Assembly (NCBI RefSeq): GCF_014898095.1
Contig: NZ_CP062946.1
Span: forward strand, 3,410,001-3,474,000
DNA from: Thalassotalea sp. LPB0316
GTDB taxonomy: Bacteria; Pseudomonadota; Gammaproteobacteria; Enterobacterales; Alteromonadaceae
Length of the DNA: 64,000 bases
Direction: 5' to 3'
A program made the translations under genes and the position numbers. Position 1 is the stretch's first letter. Every line of letters starts with the position of its first letter. Of this stretch, positions 9,372 to 18,979 are shown one piece after another. The notes under the pieces are model-generated. The model saw only the letters and a list, made by a program, of their open reading frames with translations. It was not told the origin of the DNA and ran no database searches.

Positions 9372-10385
9372 ATGAGCGCAGTAATAGAAACCTTTAAACT
9401 CGGTTTTCCTTGGCAAACCTTCGACCCTTTCCTTTTTTGCGTGTTCCACAATGACAAATTCCCTAAAGGCAACGGCAACTTCGGCCCAGATGCATCTTTA
9501 GCTGGTAGAAATATCGGGCAGGATTTTGCGTGGAAAGACGGTTGGAATATGTACCACGGCGCAAAAGTCCCTGGCTTTCCAGGCCATCCACACAGAGGAT
9601 TTGAAACAATAACATTGGTCAATGAAGGATTAGTTGACCATGCCGACTCGCTCGGCGCTGCTGGGCGTTATGGTGGTGGCGATACGCAATGGATGACAGC
9701 AGGAAAAGGTATTCAGCATTCAGAAATGTTTCCGCTAGTTAATACTGATTCCACCAACCCGTTAGAGTTATTTCAGATATGGCTTAACCTACCCGCTGCT
9801 AGCAAAATGGTGTCACCAGACTTCAAAATGTTATGGCGAGAGGAAACACCAATTGTTGAAGTTAATGACGGTGACAAAAGCGCTACCGTTAAGGTGGTTG
9901 CCGGTGAATTTGCAGGGCAAAGACCGCCATCACCACCACCAAACTCTTGGGCGGCCGAGGCTTCTAACGAAGTAGCGGTATGGCACATCAAAATACCACA
10001 AGGTGGCTCAATACAGCTTCCCGCTGCCTCTGCTGGTTTAAGCCGTGTACTTTATTTGTTTAGCGGTCACTCGGTAACCCTCGGCGATGAAGTATTGCCA
10101 TTGAATCACGGCGCAAAATTACAATCAGACCAAGCTATAACTATATTGGCTGATGAAACACCAGCGCAGTTGTTGATGTTACAGGGACGCCCTATCAACG
10201 AGCCTGTAGTGCAACACGGTCCGTTTGTGATGAATTCTGCAGCCGAAATACAGCAAGCTTTTGAAGATTATCGAAGAACACTGTTTGGCGGCTGGCCGTG
10301 GGATTCGAGTGAGCCAGTTCACAAGCATGTACATGGCCGCTTTGCCAAATATATTGACGGGCACTATGTAGAAAAAGCGCTCTAA
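9372..10385 (+). CDS. Pirin family cupin protein
   Basis: A 337-residue bicupin of the pirin family. The N-terminal cupin has the metal-binding motif GFPGHPHRGFETITLV (two His) and then GKGIQHSEMFP (His and Glu), the four usual ligands. The start at 9372 has CGGAG 6 bp upstream; an upstream TTG in frame lacks a ribosome site. Some bacterial pirins oxidise quercetin, others modulate metabolic enzymes; nothing here shows which. It stands alone between YaeQ and a lipoprotein gene. Confidence 0.93.
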   Translation: MSAVIETFKLGFPWQTFDPFLFCVFHNDKFPKGNGNFGPDASLAGRNIGQDFAWKDGWNMYHGAKVPGFPGHPHRGFETITLVNEGLVDHADSLGAAGRYGGGDTQWMTAGKGIQHSEMFPLVNTDSTNPLELFQIWLNLPAASKMVSPDFKMLWREETPIVEVNDGDKSATVKVVAGEFAGQRPPSPPPNSWAAEASNEVAVWHIKIPQGGSIQLPAASAGLSRVLYLFSGHSVTLGDEVLPLNHGAKLQSDQAITILADETPAQLLMLQGRPINEPVVQHGPFVMNSAAEIQQAFEDYRRTLFGGWPWDSSEPVHKHVHGRFAKYIDGHYVEKAL

Positions 10386-10697
10386 TATTCATACTCTCTA
10401 GGCATTACCACCAGAGCCTTATGGCTCGGCGGTAAGCATGATGAAATTGCTATGTTATAACTTGCCGTTGGCATAGCAAACGGTACGCTCCACCTTTAGA
10501 AATTACCGCGTCAATCATTCATTGGGTCTCTACCTTCACAGCTGCTGCCAAGAACATTCGCACTGCCATCTCGATTAAACCATTCGAATTCTACCGATCG
10601 ATTAAAACTTGTACTTGGTTACGAGCTATGAAATAGTAAGAATAGTCAACTAGTTAATTAACTTAACTTTTTTTATTTATTAAACATGGAAGTTGTT
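10386..10697. other. Intergenic stretch, no gene recognised
   Basis: About 310 bp between the pirin and lipoprotein genes. It contains a hairpin at about 10410-10436 (GAGCC and GGCTC arms extended by imperfect ACC/GGT pairs) that has no T-run, so it is not a clear terminator. The remainder has stop codons in all frames; no coding or RNA feature is evident. AT-rich sequence at 10640-10680 probably holds the promoter for the next gene. Confidence 0.4.
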
Positions 10698-12032
10698 ATG
10701 AAGTACTTACTCCTTTTACCTCTATTAGTATTACTTTCAAGTTGTAAATCACAGCAAGAGCAGATTGTCGATAGCTCATGGTACGAGATAAAGTCTGAAA
10801 ATTTCAGAATCATTACTGACGATAATAGCAATAGAAGTGAAATACTGATTAAGGATTTAGAAAGGTTTCGGCAATTTACTACCTCATACTATGGTGCGGC
10901 GACACTTCCTGGGGGCAGTTTGCTACGAGGGGTAAACAAGACAAATAGCCCGTTAACCATATACGTAGCTGAATCGGTTGAATCTTATGCAAACTTATTA
11001 GGCTATGACCGAGCATTTAGTACCGCTGGTATGTATTACACCAATGAATATGGTCAATTTGCCTTTATCAATATGGGGGCTGGTTCTTATCGGCAAGTTA
11101 AAAAGTTAACCTTAGCTCGAGAGTTCCTTTTTCACGAATACATGCACTATTTGCTAGTTAATCAGTCGCAGGGAGTGTACCACCCATATTGGTATTCCGA
11201 AGGGATCGCTGAGTTATTTTCTACGCTTACCTTTGGTGATGATGACAACTTTATTTACGGCAAAATGCCGATAAGCAGAGAGTATTCATTGGCAAAAGGT
11301 CGTATTTTACCTGTCGCTCCACTGTTGATCACTACTAGGCATTCAGACGTTTCAGATGAATATCTATCCGCTTTATATGCAAGTGGTTGGCTACTTACTC
11401 ATTACATCTCCCTTGAAAAGAAACAAAGTGCACAGTTAAACGGGTATCTAATGGCTCTTAACAATGGAAAGCACCCTATTGGAGCCTTTGAAACTAACTT
11501 TGGTATGAATATCAATGCCTTTAATGAGCGTTATATACAATACCTTAAGAATGACAACTATAAATATATTACTGGGAAATTTCGAGGAGGCTTTAAAGAA
11601 GTCAAAAGCACCAGAGTAGAATTACCCACGGCCGATGCACTTGGTGAAATTAGCCGAATGATGGCTATTACGTCCAAGGAAGTAGAACCCATCAGCAAAT
11701 TAATTGAAACAGCAAATAAGCAAGGTATAGATACTGCACACTTTGATTTTTCGCTCGCCTATGTGTTATTGCAAGAAAAGAAAGGCAAAGAAGCTAGGGA
11801 ATTGATAGCAGATCATCAGGCAGAAACAAGCTGGCAAAACATGGTAACCGCAGCGAGTTTAAAATGGCAGGTAGAGCACGGTGATATATCAGTTGAAGAA
11901 AAGCAGCAGTTATTGCAGCAAATCATTGAACTTTATCAGCTAGTAATAGAGCTTGAGCCTTACAATCAAGCAGCAAAGTTAAGATTAAAATTAGCTCAGC
12001 AAGACTTAACTCAATTATCCAAGACGGCTTGA
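10698..12032 (+). CDS. Lipoprotein with gluzincin metalloprotease motif
   Basis: A 444-residue protein starting at the ATG at 10698, 5 bp after GGAAG; an in-frame ATG at 10686 is less likely. The N-terminus MKYLLLLPLLVLLSSCKS is a lipoprotein signal with the lipobox LSSC. The zinc motif HEYMH is near residue 150 (in REFLFHEYMHYLL), and a downstream Glu in YWYSEGIAELF would be the third ligand, as in DUF1570-type gluzincins. The C-terminal third is helical and TPR-like. It would sit in the outer or inner membrane facing the periplasm. Its substrate is unknown. A strong terminator lies about 120 bp downstream. Confidence 0.7.
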   Translation: MKYLLLLPLLVLLSSCKSQQEQIVDSSWYEIKSENFRIITDDNSNRSEILIKDLERFRQFTTSYYGAATLPGGSLLRGVNKTNSPLTIYVAESVESYANLLGYDRAFSTAGMYYTNEYGQFAFINMGAGSYRQVKKLTLAREFLFHEYMHYLLVNQSQGVYHPYWYSEGIAELFSTLTFGDDDNFIYGKMPISREYSLAKGRILPVAPLLITTRHSDVSDEYLSALYASGWLLTHYISLEKKQSAQLNGYLMALNNGKHPIGAFETNFGMNINAFNERYIQYLKNDNYKYITGKFRGGFKEVKSTRVELPTADALGEISRMMAITSKEVEPISKLIETANKQGIDTAHFDFSLAYVLLQEKKGKEARELIADHQAETSWQNMVTAASLKWQVEHGDISVEEKQQLLQQIIELYQLVIELEPYNQAAKLRLKLAQQDLTQLSKTA

Positions 12033-12149
12033 GTTTTGTATTCTTAGATTTGTTTTTTCGCAAAGCTTAGGTAAAGGGCTGATCTTTGTTTAATAAAGCA
12101 ACTAAAAAGCTGAACTAAATTCAATCTGATTTAATTAAAGTAACGCTCA

Positions 12150-12187
12150 AAAAAAAGCGAGTACTGCATTTGCAATACTCGCTTTTA
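12150..12187. terminator. Bidirectional terminator, probably the displaced gcvP terminator
   Basis: The stem pairs AAAAGCGAGTA and TGCA with TGCA and TACTCGCTTTT, with one C-A mismatch and a TT loop. On the minus strand it ends in eight T residues. It can end the lipoprotein gene on the plus strand. With the transposon removed it would lie about 60 bp after the gcvP stop codon in the right orientation, so it is most simply the original gcvTHP terminator. Confidence 0.85.
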
Positions 12188-12236
12188 TTAACTAAGATTA
12201 AATCAACTCACAAAACTAGCATAAACCACTGATTTA

Positions 12237-12241
12237 AAAGC
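12237..12241. repeat. Target site duplication, left copy (AAAGC)
   Basis: AAAGC directly abuts the left TGAATAC terminus; the same five bases follow the right terminus at 35582-35586. Five base pairs is the duplication length made by Tn7-family transposases. Confidence 0.9.
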
Positions 12242-12390
12242 TGAATACATCAATCCTAGTTGGAAACTCTTTTGGACATAACCTTATTAAAATACATAAA
12301 GTTACGATTTAAGTTATTGCAATTATAGTTGGAAACCATAACAAAATACTTAGACTTTAGTTAACATTATAGACAGTTCAAGATGGAAAC
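12242..12390 (+). repeat. Transposon left end with three putative TnsB sites
   Basis: The terminal 26 bp (12242-12267) match the right terminus with four or five differences. AGTTGGAAAC occurs at 12258-12267 and 12327-12336, and a one-mismatch copy AGATGGAAAC at 12381-12390. The spacing of 69 and 54 bp resembles the dispersed TnsB sites of the Tn7 left end. The mcrC stop codon follows 18 bp later. Confidence 0.85.
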
Positions 12391-12408
12391 CATCTAAACA
12401 ACCTAAAG

Positions 12409-13710
12409 TTAGCAATGTTCATTCACTCCTATTGATATTTGGCATTGATCTGTAACCAAGTCATAAGGGATAACGTTTAGTCTTAAACTTGGTTTAAAAC
12501 TAAACTCTTCTAAAGCTGAATCAAAGTTTTCATGCTTTGGATATATTAGAAACATATCGCCACTACCGTTTAAGTATTTTTCACCGTATGCAAATAATTG
12601 ATACATATCGGACTGGGCAAGATTATATTTATCTTTACCGGTAGCCAGGTTTTGATTGATTACCTTCCATTTGGTATCCATAACGCTAACAACTTTTTTA
12701 TCGTGGTAAATAACGATATCTGGCCGGAGTTTAAACCAGTTTTGCTCTTTATGCTCTGTCAAAGCTTTACTTTGAGTTTGCTCTGATAGCCTGAGAGGGC
12801 TTTCGAAACGGCTTTTTAGTTTTGCAGCTACGTATCGCTCAAATAATACTTCCATTGGAAACAGAAATGACACTCCATTAGCTTGTCCAGCCAAGGTAAT
12901 TGGCGATTGATAACTAAGGATTAGTCGACACCAAACCTTTATATCTCGATAGTGTGCCAATGTTCGATCATCTGACCACTTTCTAAAGTCAGAGCAGTAA
13001 TCGGCAGACTTCCTAATATCATGAAAAACAAACAATAACTCTCTTGCTAATCGCTGATTATTAGGACTTTTCGTCCATTTAAAAACTTGGTATAGAGCGG
13101 AGTGAAGTAACCTGTTTTCTGCTCTATCAGCTGTAAATATGTCATGGGATACTTGAAAATAATGTTGCCTGCCTGGACGCTGCCGAATTTGCTTTGCTGT
13201 CAGCAACTGTCCTTTTAAAAAAGGAGATTCCCTTTCAGTGCGCCTATAGTGACTGCGTATTCCTTTCTTTATTAACTTAGAAGTTTCCTCTAAGAATAGT
13301 GTGATAAGGACTTCTAAGAGAGGCTGATTGATAATCTTCAAGCTCGAGTTATAGAATTGCTCTAATTTAATTTTTTCAACGACGGATAACATTTTTAATA
13401 AAGTTTTCCGAGCTAATTCAGTATCGTCGCTGTCTCTAGTAACTTTGGGCAGTATTTCTATTCGAGTACCGCATGGTGTTTCGACAACTCCTACAAAATT
13501 AACTACTTGCAAAGCTATTCCATTTCCTCGGCGCTTAACCTTTATTAGCTCTCTTCCGTTTTCACCAATACTTTGACCATTCAGGAGTAACCAATTAAAA
13601 GCTTTGCTGCTAATAGAGCGACAGCCAATATCTTGGCTGTTTCCACCATTCAATAGCAGACCATACTCCTTTATAACTATATCTTTGGCAAACGTCGTCG
13701 GATTATTCAT
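12409..13710 (-). CDS. mcrC: McrC, nuclease subunit of an McrBC restriction system
   Basis: A 433-residue McrC. The C-terminal half holds the PD-(D/E)xK nuclease: RPDIVIY near residue 329, then VMDTKWK near 345, giving the D, D and K catalytic residues. The N-terminal half (LLLNGGNSQDIG, then VGVVETPCGTRIEILPKV) is the McrB-contacting region. The ATG at 13710 overlaps the end of mcrB by 8 bp; an ORF back to 13776 would lie inside mcrB. It is the last gene of the five-gene defence operon and lies next to the transposon left end. McrBC cuts DNA with modified cytosines. Confidence 0.93.
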   Translation of the reverse strand: MNNPTTFAKDIVIKEYGLLLNGGNSQDIGCRSISSKAFNWLLLNGQSIGENGRELIKVKRRGNGIALQVVNFVGVVETPCGTRIEILPKVTRDSDDTELARKTLLKMLSVVEKIKLEQFYNSSLKIINQPLLEVLITLFLEETSKLIKKGIRSHYRRTERESPFLKGQLLTAKQIRQRPGRQHYFQVSHDIFTADRAENRLLHSALYQVFKWTKSPNNQRLARELLFVFHDIRKSADYCSDFRKWSDDRTLAHYRDIKVWCRLILSYQSPITLAGQANGVSFLFPMEVLFERYVAAKLKSRFESPLRLSEQTQSKALTEHKEQNWFKLRPDIVIYHDKKVVSVMDTKWKVINQNLATGKDKYNLAQSDMYQLFAYGEKYLNGSGDMFLIYPKHENFDSALEEFSFKPSLRLNVIPYDLVTDQCQISIGVNEHC

Positions 13711-16177
13711 AAATACCGATAAATGCTTTTGCATCTTTGAATGCCATGGAATTACGGGTGTATGGCTGAACCCCATTTAACTCCCAATCATTGCCCATTA
13801 GATTGGCTATTTCTGATGAGTCAAACTTTTCGATAATAAAACGTAGTTGAGCTTCCTGCTTTAAATGATCTCCCAAAACTTGACCTACTCGCTCCCAATC
13901 TTCGAAAAAGTACTCTTCTAAGAGAGGTAAAATCTGTAACTCAAATATGCTAGCCAACTTCTCTAACGTTGGTTCCGAAATCAGAGGTATAAAGAAACTA
14001 TGCCCTATTGTATGCTCTCTATCATAAAGAAGTTCTATACGAGAATTTATAGCTTGAACGACTCGAGAAACGTCTATGCCGTTAATTTTTGGGATCTGAT
14101 TCAAAATTTCGTAATCAGTCATCATCTCTATAAATTCAAAACGACGCCTTAGAGCTATATCCACTTGTGCTAGAGACTTATCAGCCGTATTCATCGTACC
14201 AATCAAATATAAGTTTGAAGGAACAGAAAAACTAGTTTTAGAATACGGAAGTTTAACTGAGATAGTTTCAGAACCACCTGTCCGTTTGCTCGGTTCAATC
14301 AAAGTTATTAACTCGCCAAATATATTGGCTATATTCCCTCTATTAATTTCATCGATAATAAGTACTCTTGCATCAGAAGTGTTCAGAGCGTCAGTAGCAA
14401 TACCTCTCTTGATAACACTTTCGATTAGGGGAGCGAAAACATTTGGATATCCATTAATAAGATACTTTTCCATATTTGTATCTACTTTGTCGAATACCCT
14501 CTTGTGCTTAATATCTTCAATACTAATATCCCCAGATTTAACTAAATGAACAAGTTCATTTACGATGGACATAGCGATCGGCAACCTAGAGCCATTGGGC
14601 TTTTCAAACTCAATAATTTCTCTTGTAATTGAGTTCACCTTGTAATTGGCGATTGATGTGCCAGGTGCTACTTGCTGAGCTTTTTTAGTACTAGCGAGTA
14701 ATAATTGAAGCTTTTCTTTATCTATCGTCGGTGGCTTCAATCTATAAATGGTTTGCTGAGATAAATTCTTGTTAAACAGTTCACTAACCGGTAGTGACGG
14801 GCTAAACTGCTTTAGCCATTTTACCTCGCGAAGTTGGCTGTAATCGCCATCATTACTTTTTTGGAAATAGTAGTCGCCTGTGATTTCTGCTATGGCTCTG
14901 AACTTATGATTGCCATCTGAGACAATTACTAAATCTCCAATCGCCATCTCGTTTTTAAAACGAATCACCGAACTTACATTAAAGTCAAAGCTCTCATTAT
15001 CGATTGTATAACCATTGGATCGATATAGTTCAGCAATGTCTTTACGGCTAACAGCAGAGGTGAAATCTATGGCTCCACCATATCCCAATGCGATGGTGCT
15101 ATTTTCAATACACTCTTCAAAAATATAAGCATCTTCTCCAAGAGTATTTCCTAAGGACATTTTCCATATTTTTCGGCTAGATACATCAATGTCAGAATCC
15201 ACTGATTCGGCTTTGACTTTTGAAGACGCAGCGTCACACATTTGCTTAAAAATACCGTCTTCAACTTCATAGCTAACTTGATTATTTTCATTAGTAGCAG
15301 CTTTAATTCCCTCAACAAAATCTTCATAACTGAAGCTCTGATGAAAGGTAACAAAGCCAACTCTATTTGACTTAACTAAGCTGTCAAAGCGTTCTTTCAA
15401 TAACTGTCTATCACTTTTATTTACTTTATAAAAATCAGGAGCGATTATTTCTAATGCTTTATTTATTGTTGAATATGTTTTACCTGTTCCCGGCGGACCA
15501 TAAAGAATTGTATTCAAACTGACATCAACGCTTGCAGTTTCCTCAGGCAATACTGTCTCTTCATCAAATTCATCATCATTTGTGATTGCATCTTTATCTA
15601 TTTGATTCCAAACTTCATAGCCATATTCAACTACATTTTTGTCAGCTCTCTTTGCCATTAACTCCTTATAGAGTTCAGCAAAACCCGCCGAGCTATTGCC
15701 ACACGCCTTTTGCAATACATCTTTTTTGAAAATATTCAGCAGCACGGGGAAATTATGATCTTGATATAAAAAAGCAATCTTCCATTTCAACGTGTCAGCA
15801 AGTTCAAGAGCTTCAATTGAATTTAGATCGCTAGCATCTACAAACTCTATAACTTTTAAGATATTTGATTTTACATTTTCGAACGCTTCAATTTCTGAAG
15901 AACCAAACTTCCTGTTCCAAGAATATGAGTCGCCATGCTGGATATGACTCCTCTCACCTTTAGGTTCTTTGTTTCGCCTATAAATGCCAAACTTCGAAGC
16001 ATCACCTCCACGAATAGAGCCTAACGGCTTGGTCTTATGCTCCAGCCAATATGCAAAGGTGTCTTGATTATTTACGTCAATATATTCATCTAAAGAAAGC
16101 TCTTTTATTTTTTCTCTTGGCCATCGAGTTAAGAACTCGTCTAGAATTTGTAGCCTGCCATTCATTGTTACTGACAC
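13703..16177 (-). CDS. mcrB: McrB-type AAA+ GTPase with an inserted PUA/EVE-like domain
   Basis: An 824-residue motor subunit. The GTG at 16177 is 7 bp after AGGAC; an ATG at 16165 is the alternative. The N-terminus (LSLDEYI, DTFAYWLEHKT, GGDASKFGIY) is a specificity-type domain seen in many McrB relatives. The motor has Walker A YGPPGTGKTYS near residue 228, Walker B LIIDEINRGNIAN near 607 and the McrB signature GTMNTADKS near 662. Between Walker A and Walker B, about residues 330-490, lies an insert with VIRFKNEMAIGDLVIVSDG and AEITGDYYF, which looks like a PUA/EVE modified-base reader. It would recognise modified DNA and translocate, driving McrC cleavage. Confidence 0.9.
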   Translation of the reverse strand: MSVTMNGRLQILDEFLTRWPREKIKELSLDEYIDVNNQDTFAYWLEHKTKPLGSIRGGDASKFGIYRRNKEPKGERSHIQHGDSYSWNRKFGSSEIEAFENVKSNILKVIEFVDASDLNSIEALELADTLKWKIAFLYQDHNFPVLLNIFKKDVLQKACGNSSAGFAELYKELMAKRADKNVVEYGYEVWNQIDKDAITNDDEFDEETVLPEETASVDVSLNTILYGPPGTGKTYSTINKALEIIAPDFYKVNKSDRQLLKERFDSLVKSNRVGFVTFHQSFSYEDFVEGIKAATNENNQVSYEVEDGIFKQMCDAASSKVKAESVDSDIDVSSRKIWKMSLGNTLGEDAYIFEECIENSTIALGYGGAIDFTSAVSRKDIAELYRSNGYTIDNESFDFNVSSVIRFKNEMAIGDLVIVSDGNHKFRAIAEITGDYYFQKSNDGDYSQLREVKWLKQFSPSLPVSELFNKNLSQQTIYRLKPPTIDKEKLQLLLASTKKAQQVAPGTSIANYKVNSITREIIEFEKPNGSRLPIAMSIVNELVHLVKSGDISIEDIKHKRVFDKVDTNMEKYLINGYPNVFAPLIESVIKRGIATDALNTSDARVLIIDEINRGNIANIFGELITLIEPSKRTGGSETISVKLPYSKTSFSVPSNLYLIGTMNTADKSLAQVDIALRRRFEFIEMMTDYEILNQIPKINGIDVSRVVQAINSRIELLYDREHTIGHSFFIPLISEPTLEKLASIFELQILPLLEEYFFEDWERVGQVLGDHLKQEAQLRFIIEKFDSSEIANLMGNDWELNGVQPYTRNSMAFKDAKAFIGIYE

Positions 16178-16196
16178 AGTTATAGTCCTATTGTTT

Positions 16197-16931
16197 CTAT
16201 ATATTATTAAAAGTCATTCCAAAGGTAGCTGTATTCAGTTCAGCTTTGTAAAATTTAACATTCTGACTATTAATTACTTTTTTAACCAGCTTGATATCTT
16301 GAGGGTTTACTTTACAACCAAAATAAACAGCTTTTAGTTTTCCCGGCCAAGGATATAAATCGTCTCCGGTTTCAACGATATGCCTCCATTCCTGCTCATA
16401 CTCCCAATGCCTAGACTTTGTGTACAAGATTCGCCTTTTAGACGACAGTCTTTTGTCCTTATCAAGAAGTGACTTTGGGTTTAATCTAGGGTGGTTATCA
16501 GAATAAAAAACAGGCTGAGTCTCTTTGTCGTTTGTTAATTGGTTATTGTCTTCCCTGGAGAACTCGAGACACATCCCGGAATGTTCAGCTGCATAATGAG
16601 ACCACATCAATAAATTTTTATTACTTGCAGCTAACGATAAGATCCCAAGTTCCTCTATTTCTCTCTTAAAAGTATCAAGATGTCCCTTTAACGATATTTT
16701 TGTACTAACTATAGAGTCTGACATTTGTTTGCCAAAAGCCTTAGTTAACTTTACCGGGTCAAATTCATTGCTATAAGCGTGCAAACGCCCATCAATATAA
16801 AAACGTGTATCAAATGGGTCATTAAACCGTGCAGCCTTTGAATACCATAGTTTGCACTCTGCTAAAGCATTTAATTGATTTTTCTCTATAGGGGAATATT
16901 TGAACAGAGATTTAATTTCTGGATTCTTCAA
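16197..16931 (-). CDS. DUF2971 protein
   Basis: A 244-residue protein with DUF2971 hallmarks: LFKYSP at the start, LWYSKAARFNDPFDTRFYI near residue 28, then LLMWSHYAAEHSGMCLEF near 104 and YEQEWRHIV near 178. The start is a TTG at 16931, 5 bp after AGAGAGG; no ATG fits better. DUF2971 genes are common in defence islands and are usually thought to be accessory, but their activity is unknown. It lies between the Ago-like gene (11 bp gap) and mcrB (19 bp gap) on the same strand, so it shares the operon. Confidence 0.8.
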   Translation of the reverse strand: MKNPEIKSLFKYSPIEKNQLNALAECKLWYSKAARFNDPFDTRFYIDGRLHAYSNEFDPVKLTKAFGKQMSDSIVSTKISLKGHLDTFKREIEELGILSLAASNKNLLMWSHYAAEHSGMCLEFSREDNNQLTNDKETQPVFYSDNHPRLNPKSLLDKDKRLSSKRRILYTKSRHWEYEQEWRHIVETGDDLYPWPGKLKAVYFGCKVNPQDIKLVKKVINSQNVKFYKAELNTATFGMTFNNI

Positions 16932-16942
16932 AACTACCTCTC

Positions 16943-18979
16943 TTAGTTCTCTATATATAACTTCGCAATTTTCTCAAAAAGAGAACTTTTACTTACTTCA
17001 TTTATTCTAAGAATATCTTCTGTAAACGAACTGAAAAATATATGCGTAATTGGTTGATCTAGAGCCTTAAGAAGTTCACCGTCAGCATTGAAAGTTAGCA
17101 GATTATATACACGGTTCTGCTTTGCAATATCTTGGTTTGGTCTTTGGATTGAAGCAACAAAATAGAAAAGATCAGGCCCCTTTTCCTGCATATACACGTG
17201 GTGATACTGCTTTCGTTCTTTAGGTAGCAGGTAATATGGCAATACTGATACATCGACACCACTTTGTCGATTTACAACTAATTCATCACTATCAGATATA
17301 GAAATAGTATCAACTGCACTATTGCCAATTATTTGAGGCACCCTAATTGTGCTGTAGGAAGTAAGTAAAACAGATCGATCTTTATCATAAAGATAGAAGC
17401 TATCATCATGTATCTGTCTATCACCAAAATAAGGGCATTCGAGCGCTAATCTTTTTTCGGATTTAATTAGCTTATTATCTTCAACAACTAACCGCTTACT
17501 TCTTATATTCACGTCTAAAACTGAAGCAAAGAAGTTATTTTTCTTCGCTTTTATCTTTCTAATGTATACCAGCTGTAAATTGGCATCCGGTAAATCTATT
17601 TCATCAAAAGCGCGGTTGATGAAAACGTTTCTTTTTAGCCAAATTTCAGAATTTATTCTATTGAGTTTGTGTGGTGAAATAACATAGCTAACTTCTGAAC
17701 CTCTAGGTTTTACTTCTTTATCTGTTTCAGCAAGGTTTAGTCCCTGTATAACTTTGGGAGATTGAGATTCGAATCGAGCAATTTTCAGCTGAGTATAATA
17801 ATCAAGATCTTCTCTTTGACTAATAGACGTATTCCTGTATACGTCCCAAAAGCCCGTATATACTCTTCCTTCAACACCTTTTCTTTGGATACTGGAGTTA
17901 CCATCACTCGCGTTTAGAACGATATAGTTATGTTCTTTTTTAAGCGAATCAATAGGTATTGGAGCTTTAACGATCGACACGTTATTTGCTTCAAACTTGG
18001 AATACAGTTGGGATAAAGCTTTGTCTTTTTTAAGCGCGTCAAAATCGTCACCAAGATTATCAATAATAACGACATCAGAAGAACATACTTTATCTGATGA
18101 GATAAAATTATCTGTAACATGTGTAGCGCTGAAATGCCTAGCTGAAAACTCTAAATCTAGCCGATTTAGTATCCCCTGAAGAATATCTGATAGTAGGTGT
18201 TGTGAGTAGTTTATTGACGTAGGAAAAGCCTCTCCAAATGACATAAACTTACGTTTCGAATATTTTGTAGCGCTAACTTCTCTACTAGCAATGTACTTCG
18301 AATCTTTAGTTTTAAATAGTGCCTTAGTATCATCTAGATCCACAGTGATTGCTTCGAGCCTATTTACCCTAAAGACCTTCTTTACCAAGTTAAAGCAAAG
18401 CTCTTGGATCGGTGAGTAGTAAAGCTCTGGTTTTAACGCCTCTAAATATGTAGTCCCATCTTTTTTCTCTCGTCCAGACCTATGAACACTCAAATAGAGC
18501 TCTGAATTAAAGTAAGTAGGAGAGAACTCATACTTTTCCTTTGTCTGCTCAATGAACTCTGTTTTTAAGTGTAACCCTAACAGTCCCGAAACTAACCTGT
18601 CTTTCTTTTGCTTATTTAGCAAACTAATTTCATCAATTAGTAACTCATGATTTGGTTTTTCATGAGTCAAATAGAAGAAATAAACCTCTACAGCCCCTTC
18701 ATTGAAGAACTTTACCCATTCATAATGCGGATTGATTTCATTTGAGAGTTGTAACTCTTTTCTAATTGACGCTTTGATTTCCCTATGAATTTTCTGTTCA
18801 AACTCGACAAAGCTTTCGCCTTCTTTGACAAATAATTTGGATTTGCACCCGATATAAAGGTCTTCATGTAACGAGTGAAAAAGCGCTTTAACTATGTCGT
18901 CAGCCTGTCCCTTAATATCCAAAATATTTGTTGTTGCTATTGGCATATTTTGGGCAGGGTATGTACAACCAAAACTCAT
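16943..18979 (-). CDS. Argonaute-like (DdmE-like) protein, putative
   Basis: A 678-residue protein with no clear signature across most of its length. Around residues 390-412 it has YYTQLKIARF followed by SQSPKVIQGL, which fits the MID-domain pattern Y..LK....PxQxI used by prokaryotic Argonautes to hold the guide 5' end. Just before it, SSDVVIIDNLGDDFD fits a Rossmann-like MID strand. The C-terminal 200 residues would be the PIWI domain, but no DEDX tetrad is evident, so it would be catalytically inactive, as in DdmE. Its start overlaps the stop of the helicase-nuclease gene (TAATG), so the products are made together. Size and partner match Vibrio cholerae DdmE. The identification is inference. 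Confidence 0.5.
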   Translation of the reverse strand: MSFGCTYPAQNMPIATTNILDIKGQADDIVKALFHSLHEDLYIGCKSKLFVKEGESFVEFEQKIHREIKASIRKELQLSNEINPHYEWVKFFNEGAVEVYFFYLTHEKPNHELLIDEISLLNKQKKDRLVSGLLGLHLKTEFIEQTKEKYEFSPTYFNSELYLSVHRSGREKKDGTTYLEALKPELYYSPIQELCFNLVKKVFRVNRLEAITVDLDDTKALFKTKDSKYIASREVSATKYSKRKFMSFGEAFPTSINYSQHLLSDILQGILNRLDLEFSARHFSATHVTDNFISSDKVCSSDVVIIDNLGDDFDALKKDKALSQLYSKFEANNVSIVKAPIPIDSLKKEHNYIVLNASDGNSSIQRKGVEGRVYTGFWDVYRNTSISQREDLDYYTQLKIARFESQSPKVIQGLNLAETDKEVKPRGSEVSYVISPHKLNRINSEIWLKRNVFINRAFDEIDLPDANLQLVYIRKIKAKKNNFFASVLDVNIRSKRLVVEDNKLIKSEKRLALECPYFGDRQIHDDSFYLYDKDRSVLLTSYSTIRVPQIIGNSAVDTISISDSDELVVNRQSGVDVSVLPYYLLPKERKQYHHVYMQEKGPDLFYFVASIQRPNQDIAKQNRVYNLLTFNADGELLKALDQPITHIFFSSFTEDILRINEVSKSSLFEKIAKLYIEN

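Noticed and set aside
12242..12390. Repeated AGTTGGAAAC as a CRISPR array
   Set aside because: Only three copies with unequal gaps, mirrored at the other end of a transposon and flanked by target duplications; these are transposase sites.
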